Of a DNA stretch of 64,000 nucleotides, positions 56,692 through 64,000 are shown one piece after another. The stretch's first letter is position 1; each line of letters opens with the position of its first letter. A model generated the notes under the pieces. The model searched no databases, had not been told where the DNA came from, and saw only the letters and a list, made by a program, of their open reading frames with translations. The position numbers were made by a program, and so were the translations under genes. Origin of the DNA: Hydractinia symbiolongicarpus (taxonomy: Eukaryota; Cnidaria; Hydrozoa; Anthoathecata; Hydractiniidae); NCBI RefSeq assembly GCF_029227915.1, contig NC_079889.1, positions 8,184,001 through 8,248,000 of the forward strand, written 5' to 3'.

Positions 56692-58304
56692 TTATATAAT
56701 GCCTTTGTTCAAGTTCACCAAAGCACATATAACGATAAACACATCGTCCAATAAATCTACTTGAGTGATAGGTATGGTTGTGTTCAAAATTTCAAACTTT
56801 CTCAAACGTCCAATAACTCTCTCAATGTGGATTCGAACATTGGCTATTTTTCGAGATCGATCTACATCCATTGCTGACATTTGTTCCTTCCCTCTGGTAA
56901 ATTCAGGTATTTTTAATACCACGCCTCGTGTTGCCAACTCTTGCTCGATAAGGAATCCTCGATCAGCCAAAACAAGATCTCCATTTTCGACTAAATCCAA
57001 AAAACCACTTTTTATTGTTATTTCCTTATCAGAGACTCTACCTCCCCATCCTTCTGATAGGAAACTAACACTTCCTGTTGGAGAACATGCAACCAAATAC
57101 TTGATGGTATTAGTATTCTTGTAATTAGACCATGTCTGTGCTCTGGCATTGAGATTTAATGGACGTTGTATGAATATCTCAGTGCAGTCAATGATGCAGC
57201 GACAACTTAGGTACTTTTTGAAACACTTCGGCATATGCTTACGTATAGCTTCCTTCTCAGGCCACACAATTAAAAAAAGTAAAGATTTTGATAATACTTT
57301 AAGCAAGCTTCGATAAATTTTGGTGACCATTTTGCATGTAATTCCAAACCTGAAAGCGATATCTTTGTTATACAAGCCAAGTTTCAATTTTACCAGGACA
57401 ACAACAAGGTGATCTTTCGGTGTCAATATTCTGCTGATACGTTTCATTTTATTTTTGATAATTGCAAATACCCAGTTGAAGCGTGCTTGGTCCAATCCAG
57501 TATAAAAATAAAAATAATTTTTGTGACTTTTCAAATGTTTATAATTTAGTTGGAATTTTCTTGACAAATTGTTTTTATTTTTTAACTGATGGATTTCAGC
57601 CATCCTGTTGACAAGTTCATTTTGGATGCTACAGTATTTTCGAGTCACTTCCTTGATGTTATTTTCTTTTTCTTTCACAACATTCTCTATTTCTGTCACT
57701 TTTTGTTTTAATTTTTCAATCTCCATATCTTGTGGGCTTAGCTCTTCCTCCTCTGGTTCCAAAACTTCACTGGGCTCTTCCACAACAGGAAGATTTGAGC
57801 GCTGCTTAACTCTCAGACGTGCACGTTGGAATCGATCCTGTTTCTCTTTCTTTTTTTCCTCACTCATTTTTTTCCCAATTCGGTCGAAAACTGATGGCAC
57901 AAAATCAGGGCTCAGTGGGTCCTTTGATTTTTTTCCTACAAAAAGAATAGAATATTCCATATATTCACAGTGACTAGATGTGCAAAACATTGACTTACTG
58001 GGAGTGAAAGAATCTCAGTGCGGTAGTAAATACGAGACAGGGAGGCCTCACCCAGAAGGGGGGAAGAGGGAGTTTCAAACGTTTATGGACAAGAGAAATG
58101 AATATACATACCAGATGTGAAATGCAGATGGCATACTTTAGCATTTCCAATTAGCTGTTCTGGCCAATCCACCCTGCCAATCGCAGTCAACCATCTTTTT
58201 CTGACGTCTGGGTATTTCTTCGAAGGAATTCGAAAAAAACCACCACTTCCATCGCCTTTCTTGCGTCTGTTCGTACAATTCGGTACACAGCAACTATCAG
58301 GCAT
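56692..58304 (-). CDS. THAP-DDE transposase of the ISL2EU element (2 exons)
   Basis: Exon 1 is 58304-58112 and exon 2 is 57935-56692 (478 residues). The GTATGT donor and TTGTAG acceptor join in phase as HLHFTSG|KKSKDPLSPDFVP, restoring a THAP domain (C2CH, with CVPNC near the start and CHLHF) that binds the element's ends. An acidic coiled-coil stretch (about 100-160) follows, then a helical region and a DDE_Tnp_4 catalytic core. The core has IIDCTEIFIQRP (first Asp), LADRGF (second Asp) and RIHIERVIGRLR (Glu). All three catalytic residues are present. Together with the convergent YqaJ gene it should mobilise the element. Relatives without intact triads lie at 21.5-22.0 and 49.9-50.4 kb. Confidence 0.9.
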
Positions 58305-58744
58305 CCTTCCACAATCAGTACTTCAACGTTTACGACGAATATTTTAAATAATTTTAAGTTTTTTCTCTCTAACTATCACAACACGTCTTCCCTCTTCGAT
58401 AACTTCCTTATGAAAGAACGAAGGCGCGGCTAATGTTTTGCCTGTCGATTTTTTACGGCAAGCCGCGCATGCGCAGAAGTGCCGAAAAATGTAAACATTG
58501 AAATTCGTCTATGAATTCTGTTAAACTTTGTTTTAATTTCTGCAGATGATTGGATAGAAGACCCAACAAAGTGCTTAGCAATAAAGTAGCCAAAAGTACA
58601 CGGGATTTTTTGTAGAAACCCGATTTTACTGTGTTAAATTAAGTTTCATGCGCCCCTTGACCTCATCCCCAAGGCTCTTAAGCTTGGACTTACGCGGGAT
58701 ACACAACAAGTTAGCGAAGACTATGTTTTATTTTTAAGTTACCA

Positions 58745-61150
58745 TCAACCGTCTTTAATGGAACAACAGTAACAATACCACAGACTTTTACAATTTTCCA
58801 CCTCAAATACAGAGTCCGGTATCCGTTTACACATTCTGTGAAACCATCCTCCACAGTTACTACATTCAGCCACTTGCTTGTCTAAAATATAGCTCTCTGC
58901 GGCTGTCCATGGCATTCGGCAACTGCAGTAGAGGTCGATGGATATTTCCTTGGACGCACATCTTCGAGCTATTATGTGGCTATCACATTGAGGAAACTTG
59001 GTGATTTGATTTGCAGCTAAACATTGCAGCATATGGTTTCTCATTTTTGATGTTTCAAAATTGATATCTGTAGGAAGTTAGTTTTGTTGCTGAACGGGAA
59101 TTACTTTAACTTTGAGTTGATCCGCACAACAATTAATAATTGAGCATATTTGGGTTTTTGTGTGACCAGCAACCTTTCCACAAAACATGCTGTACAAGCT
59201 GGACATAGACTCCCATCCCCTACACGCAAATTTCTTAAAAACAGCAAAAAAAAGTTTACAAGGATACACAGATGATTTCCAATCGGGGCATGAACAACTT
59301 GGCATATTACTGTGGAAAGTTTATCATTGGGATTGTGATGCAGTGTACATAGGCGAAACAAAAAGAAAGTTTAAGCAACGAGTACAAGAACATATGCGCG
59401 CAGTGAGAAACGGAGATGTGAAGAAAAACGAAATTGCGGACCACAGCTGGAGCAGAAGTCATCAGTTTAATTGGGATGAGAAGAAAATCATTGACAGAGA
59501 ATCCAGAAAAACGGCCAGGAAGATTAAAGAAACCATCAACAGTGTAGCACATAACAAACACATAAACAGCATCTCGTACCAACTTCCTGAGATTTGGTTA
59601 CCAGCCCTACAGAAGAAGTAGTTACCTACATATAGTTCCGAAAATGTTAATTACCGTAATTAACTGTAATTATCAGCTCGTTTCTGATTGGTTAATTTTT
59701 ATGAATTTCGATCCTCTGCAATTATATAAATACATCCTCAACATCATTTTACTTTGCCCGATGATGGGAGAAGGATCTTTCGAAACCTCGCCTACTAAAC
59801 TATCATGTTCAAGAAATGATAAACTTTCCACAGTAAGATGAGTACTGAACAGACAAACCGAAATAATATCTTCAATAACTTGGCATATGTTTGTCATCAC
59901 CAAAATTTACTTCATAATTGCGTTCATCTCTATCATCCTTGTATATTTTACAGAAAATTTGCCATTCTCTATGATTTTTATACCGGTTGAGTCCAACTGT
60001 TCACCCAAAGATTTTTTTAATAAACAATGCTTAATTATGTCACGAGGGCGATCTTTCATCATTTCATCAATGTCATCCGCATATCGCATGTATTGAGAAC
60101 TCATCATTTGATTCTGATCCGAACAGCTGCGAGGAAATATTTTTTACAAATAGATTTTATTGTCTTGGTCGTCAGGCATTAAATTTAAAGACATAATTAC
60201 TTCTCGTATTTATCTGGCAGATAATCCTCAATCACCACGGTGAGCATGCCATTCAAAGAGCTGTGACGATGATTTGATAAATAGTTATGCTTCAAGAGAG
60301 TGTTCTTTCGTTGCACACCATTATTAGTATTGCAGTCAACTAAAAACCGATTTTGTCTAAACGCGACTACCCAACGCTATAAAACGAAACATAACATTAA
60401 TAGTACTAGTGACATAACATGAATAGTAATAATTCCTATAAGTAAATTATAGTAAGTTAGAACTGTCATAATACCTGTTTGATGCCAAGCCAATACTTAG
60501 AGATGTAGTGTCCTTCTTGTTCAGACAAGAATGAAGACTTCTTCAAACTTTCTATCGCGTTTTCACATGAGCAGAGCGCGCAATCAGTCTTAGTAAGGTT
60601 AATATTTTTAGTATGTCAGCGGAGCAGCCATTCACCTTCTTTTTCAGCGAACGATCCTAAGCCTGCTCCTGATGAAAAATAAAATATACAACAAACATAA
60701 ATGGCAAACCGGAAAACTTTACTCCATTACTTCACCAGTAAACCTTGTGTTTTTTCTTACTTAAATCTGGAATCAATTTTATAATGTCTCAAATTATGCA
60801 TTTAGTTTAGAATGTTCTTTAAAAAAAAGCCTACCAGTGGATCGTGTTTTCAATTTCATGTGTTTTGATTATATCGAGTGCTTCAACCAAAGACAGAGCA
60901 ATGTGATACTGTTTAGTATAACTGCTGCCAACTAAAAAAAAACACAAAGGATTAAGTACCAAAGTTGAACGAGACTCACCTTCAGCATTTGAAAAGAGTT
61001 GTAGTAAAGGTTTAACCATAGTCACAAGAAATCTTATGACTATGATACAACGCATCTTAGCTGCAACAAGGAAAACAACTCCATATAAAAACAGAAGTAT
61101 TTTTATCATACCAAGATAATGGGAATATTGTAGGAATATCTTCTTCATTC
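58745..61150 (-). pseudogene. MULE-like SWIM-PHD transposon gene, spliced, interrupted by a Penelope insertion
   Basis: Read 5' to 3' on the minus strand. An exon ending at 60475 (NAIESLKKSSFLSEQEGHYISKYWLGIKQ) splices to 60376-60201 (RWVVAFRQNRFL, CNTNNGVQRKNTLLKHNYL, LPDKYE), which splices to 60126 onward (QYMRYADDIDEMMKDRPRDIIKHCL). CnTNNGVEr..LKh.YL is typical of MULE-type transposon proteins with a SWIM domain. A one-base frameshift lies near 59930. A Penelope copy then interrupts (59308-59876). Beyond it come the SWIM finger CSCPDWKSSVYPCK (59280 region; the last His is Leu) and a PHD-like finger (LYCSCRMPW ... ECSNCGGWFHRMC ... WYCYCC) ending at 58745. A further upstream exon around 60940-60840 is likely. 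The MULE catalytic core itself is not seen. Confidence 0.7.
59308..59876 (+). mobile_element. Penelope-like element fragment with GIY-YIG endonuclease
   Basis: The insertion is bracketed by a 12-bp direct duplication, aacttggcatat, at 59296-59307 and 59877-59888. Just inside it is a perfect 21-bp inverted repeat: tactgtggaaagtttatcatt at 59308-59328 and its complement at 59815-59835. Its coding part (about 59330-59621) is the C-terminal GIY-YIG endonuclease of a Penelope-like retroelement: CDAVYIGETKRKFKQRVQEH, HSWSRSHQFNW, REsRKTARKIKETI. No RT is included, so it is severely 5'-truncated. Downstream of the stop is about 215 bases of 3' sequence. Confidence 0.85.
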
Positions 61151-61190
61151 ATATTGCATACGTATTTATTTAAAAAAAGAATCGAATAAC

Positions 61191-61670
61191 ATGATAATCT
61201 TTAAATTTTTAAGTTACTTGACCGCTCTTCTCTATAATGTTAACAGAGAGCACATGTTGATCTACCATTTACTACAACTTTCCTGCGTGTTGTTTCATTA
61301 CGTAATCACATTTTGTCACTACGTAATTTTTATCGGGAAACAAGTGTACTTTTGGCTACTGTTATTAATTGCTAACCCAACAAAGTGGCCACCACTGACA
61401 TATCATCTTTATCACTACTTTATAAAATCCCCAAGTAAGAATCTTGCTAGCTAGTTTTCAGAAAACTGTCTGTTGAACCTAATTTTTCTGGTTGGGTGCA
61501 AACGGATAAACATATCCATTTTCCTGGTGGTGTAGTGTTTTTTGCTAATGTCAAACCTTCCTATCGTACAACTGAGGAACCCCAACATCCTTGGGTAGCT
61601 ATTGCAAAGAGTGGAAAAGTTGTAGCTGGTCGTTGTAGCTGGTCACTGTACATGCATGGCTGGGTAAGTT
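61191..61670 (+). pseudogene. Third decayed SWIM-YqaJ gene fragment (5' exons)
   Basis: KWPPLTYHLYHYFIKSP at about 61385-61432 is followed by gtaagaatc and parallels the exon WPPLQYHDLYHYLIKSP at 42.55 kb. ANVKPSYRTTEEPQHPWVAIAKSGKVVAGRC (61536-61640) then runs into a damaged SWIM start (MHGW followed by GTAAGT at 61659). The nuclease part is missing. A relic of another ISL2EU-family insertion. Confidence 0.65.
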
Positions 61671-61739
61671 GTTATTTCTTTGTTGTATATATTACCTCTG
61701 ATTGTAGCTATAACTAAAGATTATTTTAATTATTATTAA

Positions 61740-62270
61740 CCTTGTGGGTACTCATTTACTCCTCCCTAATATCTCTCTTCCCACCAGAGTGACCGTAACA
61801 TCTCAAACATTAATTGATAAATCTTCATACCTCCATCCTACTGTGAAGCGTCATCACCTGTCACAATTCCTAATTTTGAATTCCTCTCTCCATGAAAAGA
61901 GTGAAACTAAAGAATCCTATTATCCAGACTGCAACTCTTTCGACCGTGAACATTTTATATTAGATTTTTTATCCTATGATTATATTTTTTATGAAAAACT
62001 AAACCTTCTTGTAGATCAATATGCTCCCATGAGAAAACTGTGAAGAAAAACAAACGAAATCACAACTGAAACCATAGATAACGAAGGGTATTAAAAAATC
62101 CATAACTCATAGAAACCATCTTTATAATTTGTTTATTAAAGCTAAAACTCTTAAAGATACTTATCATAATCAGTATAAATCCTACAGAAATCAATTTGTC
62201 AATCTTTTACGTATAAATAAAACTAATTACCATAAAAAGGTTGTCTTGTTTATCATCTCTACCTGATAAA
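61740..62270 (+). pseudogene. LINE fragment: endonuclease C-terminus and linker to RT
   Basis: LLLPNISLPTRVTVTSQTLIDK matches the end of AP-endonuclease domains in CR1/L2-like LINEs. SQFLIL and YDYIFYEKLNLLVDQYAPMRKL follow, with internal deletion, and after stops ITKGIKKSI and the KAKTLKDTYHNQYKSYRNQ-type linker. It differs clearly from the LINE at 13.6-17.5 kb. Neither RT core nor ends are present. Confidence 0.65.
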
Positions 62271-62274
62271 TTTA

Positions 62275-62425
62275 GTTTTTTTCGCGAGTATTAATTTTCG
62301 CAAATTTCATTTAAAAAAGGAAATTCGCGGGTATTAATTTTCGCGAATTTTCCATCGCGTAATATTTCGTGGGTATTTAATTTCGCGAAAAAATGTGCCC
62401 GCGAAAATTAGTAATCCTAAGGTAA
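62275..62425. repeat. Palindromic TTCGCG/(GGTATTAA) repeat
   Basis: Blocks of (t)tcgcg(g/a)gtattaattttcgcgaa occur at about 62280, 62325 and 62360, with their complement (ttcgcgaaaa..cccgcgaaaatta) closing at about 62410. This looks like a short foldback MITE; exact ends are not determined. Confidence 0.5.
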
Positions 62426-62429
62426 GTTT

Positions 62430-62670
62430 ACATCAGCACCGGATCCTGTAAGGAAGGATGATGAATGTCTAGTTCCTGCTGAAGACTGTTCGCAGACCTC
62501 TTTTGAGGTGAATCAGCTAGACCTTTTGGGTACCTTGGTTCAGGAATATGAGTCGAAACCCTTGTACCCTTTACAAAAGTCCTGTCCTACTCGTTCAATT
62601 TTTGTGCCAATTATCTCCTTGGAAAAAGGAAGAATTGTGTTCCTTTATATGAGCAAAACCTCTAGAATTT
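62430..62670 (-). repeat. Dispersed repeat family B, copy 2
   Basis: Reverse complement of the family B copy at 25466-25705, including gagcaaaacctctaga at one end and tctagttcctgctgaa near the other. Confidence 0.7.
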
Positions 62671-64000
62671 AAATTTTAAGACTTAACTGGTCGAGTTTAT
62701 CATTGTGCGTGCACTTTGTAATTTTCATTCTTGAACAAGTTTATAGGGGGGACAGGCAGGTTGCCTCTTCTCAACCTTTTATACATTGCCTTGCCGATCT
62801 CAATTGTGGCTGATTTGACAGTTCCGGCGAATTCATAACACAATCTTTTGTTTCATCTTTCTCACGAAACCAACCTTTTTCAAACTTTTCAATTTTATTT
62901 TTCGTGCTCAACCAAAACGTGGAACGTCTTCCCTTCGCTATTTTGTGCTTTGTTACCAAAGTTTTGTTTCATAAATTACAACCAACAAAATCTTTCGTAA
63001 GCGTACAAACGGATCACCAAGGTAATCCCGGCGCCGTACAGTTTAAAGAAATCTTTTCCCGAAATGTGACCGAGTGGGAGAAAATCAGCAAAAATTTACT
63101 GCCGCGGGTTCACAGAGCATTAACAATAATTTTTCACTAAGTTTTGAAGGAGGCTTCAGAGCGAAAAGCAGACAGAAAGAAGTACGAAAAAGTCCTACAT
63201 TTATATTATAAGTCCTATATTTTTTATGTTTGCATGTTTACTTTTTGACAAAAGTTTATATTTGCAAGTTTCTTAATTCGCCGAATTTCTTTTTAATTTA
63301 TAATATTTACAATCGAATCCAGTATTCAATACTAATATCTGTGTTGATACGAAGATACAAAAAAATTAATAAATTAATCTATGACGATAGACTCTGTGTT
63401 TTCGTGACGTCTTTTCGTTATTTGCGTCTTCACTCTTTGACCTTTTCGATTTTTTGTTTTTATAAAACATGTGTGATTTTGTCTCTTTCACCTTTTTTCT
63501 TTTCTCACCATTTGGTAAGTTCAATGAACATCTCCCATTCATTTTGTTCGTCTTCATCTAAATCAAAGCCATGCTCTTTTCAATAGAGACGTTCTACCTG
63601 CCATGTCGTTCCTTTTTCCCTGTAATGTATGTGTTACCATTTCAAAAAACTTTTCTGTAAAACATTGCTTCCTTGTTGCCAGGAATTGTCACAACCTGAT
63701 GAATACTAAATGATCTTCTTGAACATCTTCCCCAATCTTTCACAAGACAACAATAGGGTACACTGTGCCGTTTCTTGCACCCAGTGGAGCGATTGAATTT
63801 CTTCTGCAAGCAGACATGTATAATTTTCAAAGAAACAATGAATTATAAGAGTTGAATGTTCATTTCAATAGTTGACGAGATTGTCAAACGTTTTAGCTGT
63901 GTGTTGGACATTGAACCGGTGTGTAGGTTCTTATTGTAACAACTTTAGTCACAATTTTTCTGTAGAGACTGGGCAAAACAATAAACTTTCCTTAAACCAC
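62671..64000. other. Gene-poor window end
   Basis: Small open frames at 62904-63140 and 63230-63586 match no known family. No element ends or RNA genes are recognised. Confidence 0.4.

Larger units (their letters stand above)
54259..58510. mobile_element. Complete ISL2EU-type DNA transposon
   Basis: The termini are AGACGAATTTC (54259-54269) and GAAATTCGTCT (58500-58510), flanked on both sides by AT (54257-54258 and 58511-58512), consistent with a 2-bp AT target duplication. Subterminal inverted repeats aaatcgacaggcaaaa lie about 50 bases inside each end (near 54307 and 58440), with a shared ctgcgca outside them. Between are two convergent spliced genes, a SWIM-YqaJ-PHD protein and a THAP-DDE transposase, separated by 91 bases. 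This two-gene set defines ISL2EU elements. Both reading frames look intact, so the copy may be autonomous and young. Confidence 0.85.

Noticed and set aside
58117-58347. Plus-strand frame over the THAP exon
   Set aside because: Shadow of the THAP-DDE transposase on the other strand.
59757-59800. Possible second hammerhead in the 3' part of the Penelope fragment (CCGATGA ... CGAAAC)
   Set aside because: The second core base is C instead of U, stem II does not pair next to the core, and no short stem III with a UH cleavage site follows. At best a decayed relic.
1-64000. CRISPR array, operon or prokaryotic genes
   Set aside because: No regularly spaced short repeats with unique spacers. Introns, eukaryotic element families and long gene-free stretches show animal nuclear DNA.

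Overview
This window looks like invertebrate animal nuclear DNA, most likely from a cnidarian. It is AT-rich, host genes are sparse, and spliceosomal introns are visible inside several genes. The mix of mobile elements (ISL2EU with YqaJ, KDZ/Zisupton, Helitron, Penelope, BEL/Pao, MULE-SWIM, CR1/L2-like LINE, restriction-like-endonuclease retroelements) and the intronless cGAS-like gene are typical of cnidarian assemblies. The species cannot be told from the sequence, and nothing suggests a bacterium, organelle or virus.

Layout. 1-13.5 kb: a piggyBac-like end near 1 kb, an intronless rhodopsin-type receptor (2434-3321), a short Helitron (about 7.25-7.39 kb), long gene-poor stretches, and an intact 677-residue Mab-21/cGAS-like nucleotidyltransferase (11495-13528). 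13.6-17.5 kb: an almost complete LINE whose polyprotein opens with a 2A-like ribosome-skipping motif and is broken by one in-frame TGA. 17.9-25 kb: a MITE, a hAT-like end, and decayed ISL2EU transposase and SAP-YqaJ relics. 26.3-30.6 kb: a KDZ transposase relic split by a 1.4-kb Helitron, then a gag/MYND relic and an alpha-kinase relic. 33.5-36.5 kb: an R2-type restriction-like endonuclease (RLE) domain followed in the same frame, after one TGA, by a ubiquitin-specific protease domain. 36.5-39.8 kb: a spliced OTU/vertnin-like gene with a tRNA-derived SINE in its intron, followed by a complete type III hammerhead ribozyme, all between hAT-like ends. 39.8-41.4 kb: a ~177-bp tandem satellite, then a perfect 19-bp hairpin. 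42.5-50.4 kb: a decayed YqaJ/SWIM gene, a BEL/Pao gag-pol reading frame and a decayed transposase. 51.4-54.1 kb: a 5'-truncated RLE retrotransposon flanked by a 15-bp duplication. 54.26-58.51 kb: a structurally complete ISL2EU transposon with convergent, spliced YqaJ-SWIM-PHD and THAP-DDE genes. 58.7-61.1 kb: a spliced MULE/SWIM/PHD gene on the minus strand, interrupted by a Penelope-like insertion. 61.2-64 kb: further YqaJ and LINE relics and repeats.

The genes do not form one pathway. Two apparently host genes, the receptor and the cGAS-like enzyme, sit in a landscape of nested elements. Duplicated target sites and rejoined reading frames allow relative dating: the MULE predates the Penelope copy, and the KDZ predates the Helitron. 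The most unusual items are the type III hammerhead ribozyme, the RLE plus USP-protease arrangement, and the 2A-bearing LINE lying 3' of a cGAS-like gene.
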